64,000 nt of DNA from Vulcanimicrobium alpinum (GCF_027923555.1 NZ_AP025523.1:1364001-1428000), one strand, 5' to 3'. Positions 43,611-52,445 are shown, numbered from the stretch's first letter. Program-made: numbers and translations. Notes: generated by a model not told the origin, from the sequence alone.

Positions 43611-44581
43611 CCGAAGACGCGCTCGTCGCGCAGATCCGCGAACGCCTGCGCGGCGTCGACGCCGCGCGTCTGTCGGTCGGGATCGGCGACGACGCCGCGG
43701 TGTGGCAGCCGAAGGCGAATAACCGGAGCGTCATCACCACCGACGCGATGGTCGAGGGGGTGCACTTCAGGCGCGACGCGATGCCGCCCGAGGCGATCGG
43801 GCATCGCGTTCTCGCCGCGAACCTCTCCGATATCGCCGCGATGGGTGCGCGACCCGTGCTGGCGACGATCGCGCTGGGATTTCCGCCGGAGACCGACACG
43901 GACTGGCTGCTGCGCTGTTACGACGGGGTCGCCGCGCTCGCGGCGCGCGCGCACTGCACGATCGCCGGCGGCGACCTCACGCGCGCGCCGGCGATCCTGT
44001 TCTCGGTTACGGTGATCGGCGAGGTGCGCGCATCGAACGTCACCCTGCGCAGCGGCGCACGCCCGGGCGATGTCGTCGCGCTCACCGGTCCGCTCGGCGC
44101 GAGCCGGGCAGGGCTGCTCCTCGCGCTCGACCGGCCCGACCTGGCGTTCGATCCCGCGTTCGCGCCGCTGCTCGCCGCGTATCGCACGCCGGAACCGCGG
44201 CTTCGGGAGGGGCGCTGGCTCGGGGCATCGCGGCACGTCCACGCGATGATCGATACGAGCGACGGGCTCTCGACCGATCTCGGGCGCTTGTGCGCGGCAT
44301 CGGGGACCGGCGCGGAAGTCGACGCGATCCCCGTGCACGCGGTTGCGCGCGCGCTCGCCGAGCGCACCGGCGACGATCCCGAACGCTGGGCGCTCGACGG
44401 CGGCGAAGATTTCGAACTGCTCGCCGCGATCGATCGGCACGCGTTCGGGCACCTCGCGAACCGCTTTCACGCGCACACGGGCCGCACGCTGCTGCGCGTG
44501 GGCCGCATCACCGGGGGTGCGGAGGTGCGCTTCGCGGACGGCATCGCCATCGCGCCCTCCGGCTGGGATCATCTTCGTTGA
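43607..44581 (+). CDS. thiL: thiamine-monophosphate kinase
   Basis: A 324-residue PurM-like ATPase that makes thiamine diphosphate, the transketolase cofactor. Metal and nucleotide residues are in SVGIGDDAAVWQP, TTDAMVEGVHFRRD, AGGDLTRAPAILFSVTVIGE and ALDGGEDFELLAAI. TTG start overlapping the rpe stop as TTGA. Bacillus carries thiN (a thiamine pyrophosphokinase) at the equivalent place. Confidence 0.95.
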   Translation: MTEDALVAQIRERLRGVDAARLSVGIGDDAAVWQPKANNRSVITTDAMVEGVHFRRDAMPPEAIGHRVLAANLSDIAAMGARPVLATIALGFPPETDTDWLLRCYDGVAALAARAHCTIAGGDLTRAPAILFSVTVIGEVRASNVTLRSGARPGDVVALTGPLGASRAGLLLALDRPDLAFDPAFAPLLAAYRTPEPRLREGRWLGASRHVHAMIDTSDGLSTDLGRLCAASGTGAEVDAIPVHAVARALAERTGDDPERWALDGGEDFELLAAIDRHAFGHLANRFHAHTGRTLLRVGRITGGAEVRFADGIAIAPSGWDHLR

Positions 44582-44608
44582 ATACGGATCCCGCCGGAAA
44601 CAGTGAGA

Positions 44609-44631
44609 GGGCGCGACTCGCGTTCGCGCCC
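44609..44631. terminator. hairpin between convergent thiL and rpmB
   Basis: GGGCGCGA (44609-44616) pairs perfectly with TCGCGCCC (44624-44631) around a seven-base loop. No T-run follows on either strand. It may end either transcript. Confidence 0.45.
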
Positions 44632-44659
44632 CCCGTCACGTAGGAACCGGAGCTGAAGG

Positions 44660-44857
44660 TTAGGCGACGCCCACGCGCTTGACCCGCTTGCTCCGCAGGC
44701 AACTGGTGCAGACGCGGGCCGTCTTGTGCGTGCCGCGGTCGTCGATCTTGACGGCCTGCAGGTTGGGGAGCCACCGCCGCTTGGTCTTGTTCATCGCGTG
44801 GCTGACGTTGTTTCCCGTCATCGGTCCCTTGCCGCACACGTCGCATCGCTTGGCCAT
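44660..44857 (-). CDS. rpmB: 50S ribosomal protein L28
   Basis: A 65-residue ribosomal protein: [20 protein letters not shown], then [14 protein letters not shown]. The cysteine pairs (CDVC, CTSC) indicate the zinc-binding C+ form. Convergent with thiL and divergent from the fakA-like gene. The promoter places the transcript start almost at the ATG. Confidence 0.97.
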   Translation of the reverse strand: MAKRCDVCGKGPMTGNNVSHAMNKTKRRWLPNLQAVKIDDRGTHKTARVCTSCLRSKRVKRVGVA

Positions 44858-44866
44858 AACGGAGGG

Positions 44867-44895
44867 AGTGTATCAAAAACGCGGACTCCGGTAAA
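44867..44895 (-). promoter_or_regulatory. promoter of rpmB
   Basis: The minus strand reads TTTACC (44895-44890), 17 bases, then TACACT (44872-44867). The start point would fall about 3 bases before the ATG at 44857, implying a leaderless mRNA; no Shine-Dalgarno sequence is present there. Confidence 0.5.
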
Positions 44896-44913
44896 GGGCG
44901 GCGGCTGCCGCCC
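44896..44913. other. hairpin upstream of the fakA-like gene
   Basis: GGGCGGC/GCCGCCC with a GGCT loop, seven perfect pairs, 22 bases before the ATG at 44935. It could be a leader hairpin or simply GC-rich chance. Confidence 0.3.
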
Positions 44914-44934
44914 CCGGAACGCGAACGGCGCTCG

Positions 44935-46524
44935 ATGGCAGTCACCCATCTCGACGGCCGCGCGTTCGAACGATTCGTCGCGGCCGGCACGTACTTTCTG
45001 CGCAAATATCGGGGCGTCCTCAACGACCTGAACGTGTTCCCCGTCCCCGACGGCGACACGGGTTCGAACATGTTTCTGACGGCGAAAGCGGCGCTGCGCG
45101 AGGCGAGCAAGGTCCGGGATCAGGAGCTCTCGACGGTGGCCGCGGCGGCCGCGAACGGCTCGCTGCTCGGCGCCCGCGGCAACAGCGGGGTGATCCTCTC
45201 GCAGATGCTGCGCGGGTTCTCGCACAGCGTCCGCCACCGCAGCTCGATCGATACCTTTCAACTGTCGCTCGCGATGAAGGAGGCGGTCGCCGCCGCCCGC
45301 GCCGCGCTGACCAAGCCGGTCGAGGGGACGATCCTGACGGTCGCCGGGGCCGCCGCCGACGAAGCGTACCGCCTCGCCGTCCGGGAGCCGGACTTCTACC
45401 GGCTGGCGAACGCGGTGCTGCGCGCCGCGAACGACGCGCTCGAACGGACGCCCGAGCAGCTCCCGGCGCTCAAGGAGGCCGGCGTCGTCGACTCCGGCGG
45501 CGCCGGCTTCTGTTACTTCCTCGAAGGCGCGCTGCGTTTTCTCCCCGAGGCGACCGTCCGCGCCACGGCCTTTCCGCGCCGGCCGACCCGCTCGGCCGTC
45601 TTCACCCGTCGGCAGGCTGTCGGCGAGTACCGGTTCTGCACCGAGTTCGTGCTCGAGGACGCGAACGTCGAGGCGTACCCTCTGCGCGATCAGTTGGAGA
45701 AGCTCGGCGACTCCCTGCTGGTCATCGGCGCCAAGCCGACGATCAAGGTCCACGTGCATACCGCCGAGCCGGAGACGGTCAAGGCGATCGCCGCGCGGTA
45801 CGGCGCCGTGACCCGCTGGAAGGTCGAGGACATGGCCCGCCAGCACACCCTCCTCGTCGTCGACGCGCCGCTGAGGCCGGTCGGGATCGCCGCCGTCGTC
45901 GCCGGCCCCGGCTTCGACCGTATCGCGCGCGAACTGGGCGCCGACGTCACCATCCCGACGCCGGCCGGCGCCAACCCGTCGGTCCAGGATCTCCTCGTCG
46001 CCGCCAACGCCGCGCTCGCGTCGACGGTCTACCTGCTCCCCAACGACTCGAACGTCGCCCTCGCCGCCCGCGAGGTCCCGGCCCTCACCGACAAGCGGGT
46101 GGTGATCGTCCCGACCCGCGACCCCGTCGCCGGCCTCGCGATGCTGCTGCGGCTCGCAGGCGCCGACGAGCCCGTCGCGTTCGACCGCCTCACCGCCGCG
46201 CTCGAGGAGGTGCGCAGCGCGTCGGTCTTTTTTGCCGGCAAAGATTCGAGCGTCGGCGGCGTCGCGGTGCAGCGCGGCGCGCCGACCGCGTCGATCGGTG
46301 GACGCCTGATCACCGCGCCCGCGCTGAACGACCTCATCGTCGAGACGGCCGCCCAACTCGGCGCGGGCGACGGCGGGCTCATCACGCTCTACTACGGGAA
46401 CGCCCAGAAAGAACGCGACGCGCAGAGACTCGCCGCGACGCTCGCCGAACGTTTTGCGGGGATCGAGGTCGAATACTACTACGGCGGACAGCCGGCGATC
46501 GAGTACTGGATCTCGTACGAATGA
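44935..46524 (+). CDS. DAK2-domain fatty acid kinase-like protein (FakA/YloV)
   Basis: A 529-residue protein. The N-terminal Dhak-L ATP-binding domain has FPVPDGDTGSNMFLTAKAAL and GSLLGARGNSGVILSQMLRG with the Mg-binding aspartates. A middle domain and a FakA-type C-terminal domain (DSGGAGFCYFLEGALRFL and IKVHVHTAEPETV) follow. In Firmicutes FakA phosphorylates a fatty acid held by a FakB/DegV protein. A DegV protein is encoded two genes downstream, and plsX next to it accepts acyl groups, which supports this role. Confidence 0.9.
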   Translation: MAVTHLDGRAFERFVAAGTYFLRKYRGVLNDLNVFPVPDGDTGSNMFLTAKAALREASKVRDQELSTVAAAAANGSLLGARGNSGVILSQMLRGFSHSVRHRSSIDTFQLSLAMKEAVAAARAALTKPVEGTILTVAGAAADEAYRLAVREPDFYRLANAVLRAANDALERTPEQLPALKEAGVVDSGGAGFCYFLEGALRFLPEATVRATAFPRRPTRSAVFTRRQAVGEYRFCTEFVLEDANVEAYPLRDQLEKLGDSLLVIGAKPTIKVHVHTAEPETVKAIAARYGAVTRWKVEDMARQHTLLVVDAPLRPVGIAAVVAGPGFDRIARELGADVTIPTPAGANPSVQDLLVAANAALASTVYLLPNDSNVALAAREVPALTDKRVVIVPTRDPVAGLAMLLRLAGADEPVAFDRLTAALEEVRSASVFFAGKDSSVGGVAVQRGAPTASIGGRLITAPALNDLIVETAAQLGAGDGGLITLYYGNAQKERDAQRLAATLAERFAGIEVEYYYGGQPAIEYWISYE

Positions 46525-47522
46525 GCAGCCAGGGACGAGCCCTCCGCGTCATCGCGGTCGACGCGATGGGCGGCGACGATGCGCCCGGCGAGATCGTCGC
46601 CGGTGCGCTGGCCGCGCACCGCGACGGGCTCGGCCGCATCGTGCTGGTCGGCGATCGCGCGCGGATCGAACCCCTGCTCCACGGCGAACGCGCGATCGAG
46701 GTGGTGCATTCGGCCGGTGAGGTCGCGATGGACGCGCAGGCCTCCGCCGTCGTGCGCAAATCGGCCGGCACGTCGCTCGGCGACGCGATCGATCTGGTCC
46801 GCGACGGAAAGGCCGACGCCGTCGTCTCGGCCGGGAACAGCGGCGCGTTCCTCGCGATCGCACTGGTGCGGCTGCGCACCATCCCGGGGATCGCGCGGCC
46901 GGCGATCGGCGCCGTCCTGCCGGGACGAACCGGACCGGTCGTGCTGTGCGACGCCGGCGCCAACGTCGACTGCAAGCCCGAGTGGCTGATGCAGTTCGGC
47001 GTGATGGGGAGTGCGTACGCGCGCGCGGCGCTGGGGATCGCCGAGCCGCGCGTCGGGATCATCTCGGTCGGCGAAGAGCGAACGAAGGGCAACACGCAGA
47101 CGATTGAGGCGGCCGCGCTGTTGGAACGCGCACCGGTGCGCTTCGTCGGAAACGTGGAGGGCAAGGATGTGCTGCTCAACCATGCCGACGTGATCGTCGC
47201 CGACGGTTTCGTCGGCAACGTGATCCTCAAGACGGCGGAGGGCGCGGCCGCGTATTTCCGCGAGGTGCTGCGCGAGTCGTACGAGAGCGCGGGGCTCGTC
47301 GGCAAGGCCGGCGCGCTGCTGAGCCGCGGCGTGTTCGACGCGATGCGCGTGCGCTTGAACTACGCGACCTACGGCGGCGCGCCGCTGCTGGGCGTGCGCG
47401 GCAACTGCGTCGTCGCGCACGGCCGTTCCGATCGCGTCGCGATCCGCAACGCGATCCGCCAGGCGGCGGCGGTCGCCGGCGCCGATCTCGTCGGCTCGAT
47501 CGGCGCGGCGCTGGCAGCATGA
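46521..47522 (+). CDS. plsX: phosphate acyltransferase PlsX
   Basis: A 333-residue enzyme that makes acyl-phosphate from acyl-ACP for phospholipid synthesis. It opens VIAVDAMGGDDAPGEIVAGA and has VVSAGNSGAFLAIALVRLRT, GVMGSAYARAALGIAEPRVG and the NVEGKDVLLNHADVIVADGF block. It overlaps both neighbours by four bases (ATGA). The usual downstream fab genes of fatty acid synthesis do not follow here. Confidence 0.96.
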   Translation: MSSQGRALRVIAVDAMGGDDAPGEIVAGALAAHRDGLGRIVLVGDRARIEPLLHGERAIEVVHSAGEVAMDAQASAVVRKSAGTSLGDAIDLVRDGKADAVVSAGNSGAFLAIALVRLRTIPGIARPAIGAVLPGRTGPVVLCDAGANVDCKPEWLMQFGVMGSAYARAALGIAEPRVGIISVGEERTKGNTQTIEAAALLERAPVRFVGNVEGKDVLLNHADVIVADGFVGNVILKTAEGAAAYFREVLRESYESAGLVGKAGALLSRGVFDAMRVRLNYATYGGAPLLGVRGNCVVAHGRSDRVAIRNAIRQAAAVAGADLVGSIGAALAA

Positions 47523-48406
47523 GCGCAGCGCCGCAGACGCGCCGCGTCGCGATCGTCACCGATTCGACCTCGGATCTCGAGCCCGCCGACGCCGCGGCGC
47601 GCGGGATCGACGTCGTCCCGCTGTTCGTCAACTTCGGCGACGCGCGGTTTCGCGATCGGGTCGATCTCTCGCTCGACGAGTTCTATCGCAAGCTCGCGAG
47701 CCTCACGGTGCTGCCGACGACATCGCAGCCGACGCCCGCGCTGTTCGAAGAGGCGTTCCGTCCGCACGTCGAGGCGGGACGCGCAATCGTGTGCGTGACG
47801 ATCATGGCGTCCCTCTCCGGGACGATCAACGCTGCGACGACGGCGGGCCGTTCGTTTCCGGGCGCCGAGATCCGCGTCGTCGACAGCGGGACGGTCGCCG
47901 GCGGGCTCGCGCTGATCGCACAGCACGCGAGCGACCTCGCGCGCGACGGCGCCGATGCCGCGACGATCGCCGCCGCGCTCGAAGGCGACGCGCGCACGCT
48001 GCGCGGCTACGCGACCGTCCCCGACCTCTCGCACGCCGTGCGGACCGGCCGCGTCTCGCGCGCGCAAGCGTTCATCGGTTCGTTGGTTAAGATACTTCCG
48101 GTGCTGCGGATCGACAGCGGCAAGATCCAGGAACACGCGCGCGTCCGCACGTTCGCCCGCGCCCTCGACGCGATCGTCGATGCCGGCGCCGCGGTCGCCA
48201 ATCAGGCCGACGGTGCGCGCATCTGCGTGATCGACTCGCACGCCGCCGACGAAGCGGCGATCGTCGCCGCTCGTCTGCGCGAGAAGATCACCACGGTGCC
48301 GTTGCTGTTCGAACGGCTGCAGGCAGGCCCGGTCATCGGCACGCACGCGGGACAAGGCGCCCTCGGCGTGTTCGTCCTGCCTGGTCCTTCGACCGGCTCA
48401 GGATGA
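47519..48406 (+). CDS. DegV family protein (fatty-acid-binding, FakB-like)
   Basis: A 295-residue two-lobe lipid-binding protein. Recognisable are VAIVTDSTSDLEPADAAARG, VLPTTSQPTPALFEEAFRPH (lipid-contact Thr/Ser) and IMASLSGTINAATTAGR. The last residues GPSTGSG are encoded by a dispersed repeat, not by family sequence. With the FakA-like kinase and PlsX upstream this forms a likely exogenous fatty acid activation unit. Confidence 0.92.
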   Translation: MSAAPQTRRVAIVTDSTSDLEPADAAARGIDVVPLFVNFGDARFRDRVDLSLDEFYRKLASLTVLPTTSQPTPALFEEAFRPHVEAGRAIVCVTIMASLSGTINAATTAGRSFPGAEIRVVDSGTVAGGLALIAQHASDLARDGADAATIAAALEGDARTLRGYATVPDLSHAVRTGRVSRAQAFIGSLVKILPVLRIDSGKIQEHARVRTFARALDAIVDAGAAVANQADGARICVIDSHAADEAAIVAARLREKITTVPLLFERLQAGPVIGTHAGQGALGVFVLPGPSTGSG

Positions 48407-48408
48407 CG
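48386..48408 (+). repeat. half copy of the dispersed CTTCGACnGGCTCAGGATGA repeat
   Basis: The sequence resembles one arm of the element at 22346-22412. It encodes the C-terminus of the DegV protein and supplies the ATG of hemW. Confidence 0.5.
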
Positions 48409-49536
48409 TCGGAGACGGCGGGCGTGTACGTGCACCTGCCGTTCTGTCCGTACCTGTGCCCGTACTGCGATTTCGCGAAATGGGCGTGGGACGACGCGCG
48501 CGCCGAGCGCTACCTGCGCGCGCTGCACGCCGAGATCGACGCGGCACCGCCCGTGCGGGCGCGAACGCTCTTTTTCGGCGGCGGGACCCCGACGCTCTAC
48601 GGCGCCGCCGAGATCGCGGCGATCGTCGCGCGCGTGCGCGAGCGGTTCGCGCTGGCCGCCGGCGCCGAGGTCACCGCGGAGGCCAACCCCGACCCGGCGC
48701 TGGTCGAGAAGATCCCGGGACTCATCGCCGGCGGCGTGAACCGGCTTTCGATCGGCGTGCAGTCGTTCGACGCGCGCGAGCTGCGCGTGCTGGGGCGGCG
48801 CCACACCGCCGGCGACGTTCGGCGCGCGGTCGCCGCCGCGCGCGCTGCCGGGGTGGCGAGCCTCTCGCTCGATCTGATCTTCGGCGTCCCCGGTCAGAGC
48901 GTCGCGGACTGGGAGCGTTCGCTCGATGCGGCGCTCGCGCTCGACGTCGATCATCTCTCGTGTTACGGCCTCACGGTCGAGGAGGGAACGCCCTACGCAG
49001 CCTGGTTCGCGCGTGATCCGTCGGCGTTCGCCGACGACACGCGCGAAGCGGAACTCTACGCGCTCGCGATCGAGCGCCTCGGCGCCGCCGGTTACGAGCA
49101 GTACGAGATCTCGAACTGGGCGCGCCCCGGCCATCGCAGCGGTCACAACCAGATCTACTGGCGCAACGAGCCGTACCTGGGGTTGGGCGTCTCAGCGGCT
49201 TCCTACCTCGACGGTGTTCGCTCGACCCATGCGCGCGATCTCGAGGTCTATTGCACCGCGGCGCTGGCGGGGGCGACGATCCCGGGCGAGTTCGAACGCC
49301 TCGAAGGCGCGGCGCAGGCCGGCGAGGCGATCATGCTCGCCCTGCGGACCGCCGAAGGAGTCGACGCCGTCGCGTTCCGCGAACGGTATGGGCTCGATGT
49401 GGAAGAACGCTATGGGACGACGATCGACGAACTGGCGGCGGCGGGTATGCTCGAACGCGCCGGCACGAGCGTGCGCCTCACGGCGCGCGGACGGTTCGTA
49501 GCCAACGATGTCTGTGGTGCGTTCCTCGCCGACTGA
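48403..49536 (+). CDS. hemW: radical SAM protein HemW (oxygen-independent coproporphyrinogen oxidase-like)
   Basis: A 377-residue radical SAM protein. The cluster motif is PFCPYLCPYCDFAKW. LFFGGGTPTLYGAAEIAAIV, GVQSFDARELRVLGRRHTA and HNQIYWRNEPYLGLGVSAAS follow. HemW proteins bind haem and act as haem chaperones; the extra Cys of true HemN is missing. ATGA overlap with degV and a 29-base overlap with the next gene. Confidence 0.92.
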   Translation: MTSETAGVYVHLPFCPYLCPYCDFAKWAWDDARAERYLRALHAEIDAAPPVRARTLFFGGGTPTLYGAAEIAAIVARVRERFALAAGAEVTAEANPDPALVEKIPGLIAGGVNRLSIGVQSFDARELRVLGRRHTAGDVRRAVAAARAAGVASLSLDLIFGVPGQSVADWERSLDAALALDVDHLSCYGLTVEEGTPYAAWFARDPSAFADDTREAELYALAIERLGAAGYEQYEISNWARPGHRSGHNQIYWRNEPYLGLGVSAASYLDGVRSTHARDLEVYCTAALAGATIPGEFERLEGAAQAGEAIMLALRTAEGVDAVAFRERYGLDVEERYGTTIDELAAAGMLERAGTSVRLTARGRFVANDVCGAFLAD

Positions 49537-50617
49537 ACCGGGACGCGGCGTCGCGACGACGCTGCTGCGCGTCGCCTTTGCGGCGATTTTCGGGACGACG
49601 GGCTTTCTGCTCGGCCGCGAAGCCTATCTCCACCTGTTCTCGCTGCACGTTGCGAGCGAGTTTTGGCAGCTCACCCTGCTCATCGCGGCTCCGGTCGCGG
49701 GCGCGCTCCTCGGCGTGCTGATCGTCCCGCTCGTGCAATCGTTCTTCGTCGCCGAACTGCATCAGGTCGAGCGCGCGATCGACCGGCTCGCGCCGGGCGA
49801 ACTCGTCGGCGGCGCGATCGGCCTGGTGACGGGGCTCGTCGTCGCGTTCCTGGTGAAGAGCGTGCTGTTCGAGTTCATCACGTTCGCCGGCCCGACCGGC
49901 GGCTACATCGCGATCGCGCTGTACCTCGTGCTGAGCCTGTTCGCGGCGTTTCTCGGCGCGCGGGTCGGCGCCAAACAGCGCGTCGCTCTCTCGGGGATGG
50001 CGGCTTCGGCGAGCGGGAGCGGCGGCGAACCGAAGGTGCTCGATACCTCGGTGATCATCGACGGTCGCGTCCTCGACATCGTGCGCAGCGGCTTTCTCGA
50101 AGGACCGCTGCTGCTGCCGCGCTTCGTGCTGCGCGAACTGCACCTGATCGCCGACAGCTCCGATCCGCTCAAGCGCACGCGCGGACGGCGCGGGCTGGAA
50201 CTGCTGCGCAAGCTCCAGGACACGATCGCGATCGAGATCGTCGAGCGCGATCCGGAAGAGATCGCGCAGGTCGACGCCAAGCTCGTGCGCCTCGCCCAGG
50301 AGCGCGGCGCGAAGCTCGTCACGAACGACTTCAACCTCAACCGCGTCGCGCAAGTCGAAGGCGTGAGGGTGCTCAACATCAACGAGCTCGCGAACGCTGT
50401 GAAGCCGGTGCTGCTGCCGGGCGACGAACTCCGGGTCGCGGTGATTCGCGAAGGACGCGAGACGCACCAGGGCGTGGGGTATCTCGACGACGGTACGATG
50501 ATCGTCGTGGAGAACGGCCGGCGGCTGATCGGCGAAACGGTCGAGGTGGCGGTGACCAGCGCGCTGCAGACGAACGCGGGGCGGATGATCTTCGCGCGGC
50601 CGAAGGTGCGCGCGTGA
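49508..50617 (+). CDS. membrane-anchored PIN-TRAM domain protein (YacL-like)
   Basis: A 369-residue protein with about four membrane spans (residues about 15-155), then a PIN nuclease domain (VLDTSVIIDGRVLDIVRSGF, later AKLVTNDFNLNRVAQVEGV with metal-binding Asp residues) and a C-terminal TRAM RNA-binding domain (GYLDDGTMIVVENGRRLIGE). This is the YacL architecture, probably an RNA-cleaving or RNA-binding membrane protein. It precedes ispD-ispF as in Bacillus. The ATG at 49508 lies inside the end of hemW. Confidence 0.93.
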   Translation: MSVVRSSPTEPGRGVATTLLRVAFAAIFGTTGFLLGREAYLHLFSLHVASEFWQLTLLIAAPVAGALLGVLIVPLVQSFFVAELHQVERAIDRLAPGELVGGAIGLVTGLVVAFLVKSVLFEFITFAGPTGGYIAIALYLVLSLFAAFLGARVGAKQRVALSGMAASASGSGGEPKVLDTSVIIDGRVLDIVRSGFLEGPLLLPRFVLRELHLIADSSDPLKRTRGRRGLELLRKLQDTIAIEIVERDPEEIAQVDAKLVRLAQERGAKLVTNDFNLNRVAQVEGVRVLNINELANAVKPVLLPGDELRVAVIREGRETHQGVGYLDDGTMIVVENGRRLIGETVEVAVTSALQTNAGRMIFARPKVRA

Positions 50618-51567
50618 TCTGGGGCGCGGTGATCGTCGCCGCCGGCCGAGGGACGCGCTTCGGGCGCCCCAAACAGCTCGTGGAGCTCGCAGGACGGCCG
50701 ATGATCGCGTGGTCGGTCCTGACGTTCGCCTCGATGCCGGAGATCAGCGAGATCGCGATCGTCACCGAGCCCGAATTCATCGAACGGATCGAAGCGATCG
50801 CGCATGCGGCGGTGCGGCACGCGACGGTGCGCGTGGTGCGCGGCGGCGACGAGCGCCAAGCCAGCGTGCGCGCCGGGATCGAGGCGCTCGGCGACGGCGT
50901 CGCAGCGATCCTCGTGCACGACGGCGCGCGTCCGCTGGTGCAGGCGGTCGACGTGCGCGCCGGTATGCGGCCGGTGCAGCCCGGGATCGCATCGCTGCTC
51001 GCGACGCCGGTCGTCGACACGGTCAAGGTCGTCGCCGACGGGAAGGTGACGCGAACGCTCGACCGCGCCGAACTCTGGGCCGCGCAGACGCCGCAATTCG
51101 CCACCGCGCGCGACCTGCGCCGTGCGCACGCCGACGCCGTCCGCCACGGTACGCCCGCGGCGACCGACGACGCGGCGCTCCTCGAGCGCGCGGGCCTCGA
51201 CGTCCTCGTCGTCCCCGGCGCGCCGGAGAACTTCAAGGTGACGCTGCCGACCGATCTGGTGCGGGCCGAAGCGCTGCTGCGCGAGCGCGCACCGCACGCG
51301 CTCACCGATGAAGAGGTGCTGCTGGTCGAGTGCTACGTCGATCCGGGCGCCGTCGACGCCGTGCTCAGCGAGCTCGAAGCGCGCGATGCGCGCATCGACG
51401 AGATCGATCGCGAGCTCCCCGGCGCAAACGTCGTGCGCGCCTACGCGAGCTCCGCCGCGCTGCGCGGTTTCGGCGCGCGCCTCCACGCGCTCGCCGGCGA
51501 GCAGGCCGTGTTCACCGCGCACCTCTCGCATTTGGCGCCGCGGATCGCGGTCGACCGCGAGCATTGA
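50614..51567 (+). CDS. ispD: IspD cytidylyltransferase fused to an EF-G domain V-like module
   Basis: A 317-residue protein. Residues 1-225 are IspD (MEP cytidylyltransferase): VIVAAGRGTRFGRPKQLVEL, VLVHDGARPLV in the form ILVHDGARPLVQAV, and TDDAALLERAGLDVLVVPGA. IspD proteins normally end there. Residues about 228-317 continue as VECYVDPGAVDAVLSELEAR through VVRAYASSAALRGFGARLHA and FTAHLSHLAP. This follows the pattern of the ferredoxin-like C-terminal domain of elongation factor G (VPLSEMFGYATQLRSLT in that family). The role of the added domain is unknown. GTG start overlapping the previous stop; ispF follows with TGATG overlap. Confidence 0.9.
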   Translation: MIWGAVIVAAGRGTRFGRPKQLVELAGRPMIAWSVLTFASMPEISEIAIVTEPEFIERIEAIAHAAVRHATVRVVRGGDERQASVRAGIEALGDGVAAILVHDGARPLVQAVDVRAGMRPVQPGIASLLATPVVDTVKVVADGKVTRTLDRAELWAAQTPQFATARDLRRAHADAVRHGTPAATDDAALLERAGLDVLVVPGAPENFKVTLPTDLVRAEALLRERAPHALTDEEVLLVECYVDPGAVDAVLSELEARDARIDEIDRELPGANVVRAYASSAALRGFGARLHALAGEQAVFTAHLSHLAPRIAVDREH

Positions 51568-52076
51568 TGCACGAACCGAAAGCGCGCGTCGGCCACGGCT
51601 TCGACGCGCACCGGCTCGTCGAGGGACGGCCGTTCATCTTGGGCGGCGTGCGCGTGCCGTTCGAGAAGGGCCCGCTCGGACACAGCGACGCCGACGTGCT
51701 GACGCACGCGGTCTGCGACGCCCTGCTCGGCGCGTGCGCGCTGGGCGATTTGGGCGCGCACTTCCCCGACACCGACCCGCAGTGGAAGGACGCCGACTCA
51801 CTGCGGCTGCTCGCCGCATGTCACGAGCTGGCGGTGCGCAAAGGCTGGACGATCGCGAACATCGATGCGACCGTCGTCGTGCAGCAGCCGAAGCTCGCGC
51901 CGTTCGTCGGCGCGATGCGCGATTCGCTCGCCGACGTGCTCGGGCTCGAAGTCGAGCGGATCAGCGTGAAGGCGAAGACGAGCGAGGGGATGGGCTACAC
52001 CGGTGACGGTACCGGGATCGCGGCCTACGCGGTCGTGCTGATGGAAGCGCTGGGCGGCAAGGAATCCGCTATTTGA
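51567..52076 (+). CDS. ispF: 2-C-methyl-D-erythritol 2,4-cyclodiphosphate synthase
   Basis: A 169-residue trimeric enzyme of the MEP pathway. Zinc ligands lie in RVGHGFDAHRLVEG and LGHSDADVLTHAVCDALLGA; FPDTDPQWKDADS and KAKTSEGMGYTGDGTGIAAY are also typical. It overlaps ispD by one base. Last gene of the plus-strand operon that starts at 44935. Confidence 0.97.
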   Translation: MHEPKARVGHGFDAHRLVEGRPFILGGVRVPFEKGPLGHSDADVLTHAVCDALLGACALGDLGAHFPDTDPQWKDADSLRLLAACHELAVRKGWTIANIDATVVVQQPKLAPFVGAMRDSLADVLGLEVERISVKAKTSEGMGYTGDGTGIAAYAVVLMEALGGKESAI

Positions 52077-52257
52077 GCGAACAGCGCGGGACGTAGGGTT
52101 CCGCCGGCGGCGGCGGGCGTTTTCGCGGCGGCGGCACGTCAACGTCCTCCTCGTCCTCGTCTCCCGGTGCGGCGGCGGCCGGCGTCTGCCCGGCATTGGG
52201 AAACGGCACCACCACCGCGTCGTCGCCCAGACCTTCGAACGGGGCGAACCAGATCAC
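52069..52257 (-). CDS. small acidic/proline-rich protein of unknown function
   Basis: A 62-residue reading frame: MIWFAPFEGLGDDAVVVPFP, then an acidic DEDEEDVDV run and proline-rich end. It overlaps the ispF stop on the other strand by eight bases and the preceding minus-strand ORF by four (ATGA), so the two may be a coupled pair. No homology is recognised and the region is short, so it may be noncoding. Confidence 0.4.
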   Translation of the reverse strand: MIWFAPFEGLGDDAVVVPFPNAGQTPAAAAPGDEDEEDVDVPPPRKRPPPPAEPYVPRCSLK

Positions 52258-52445
52258 AGCGCTTTCACCTGAAGCTCTTGCCGGCTGCCCTCGCCGGCGC
52301 CGCGGACGTCGTCGCGCTGACGTCTCCGAGCGGTAAGTTCATCATCCCACACCCCGGCAGCAGCGCACTCGGCCGCGATCTCACGCAGTTCGGCGAGGAA
52401 CCGGAGGGAACCGGCGATCTGCCGGGGCGGCGGTGCGAAGTCCAT
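52254..52445 (-). CDS. small protein of unknown function, coupled to the next ORF
   Basis: A 63-residue frame starting MDFAPPPRQIAGSLRFLAEL and ending GSRQELQVKAL; helical and charged. A TTG start two codons earlier is possible. Its stop overlaps the start of the acidic ORF. An inverted repeat at 52488-52530 lies about 45 bases upstream. Confidence 0.4.
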   Translation of the reverse strand: MDFAPPPRQIAGSLRFLAELREIAAECAAAGVWDDELTARRRQRDDVRGAGEGSRQELQVKAL

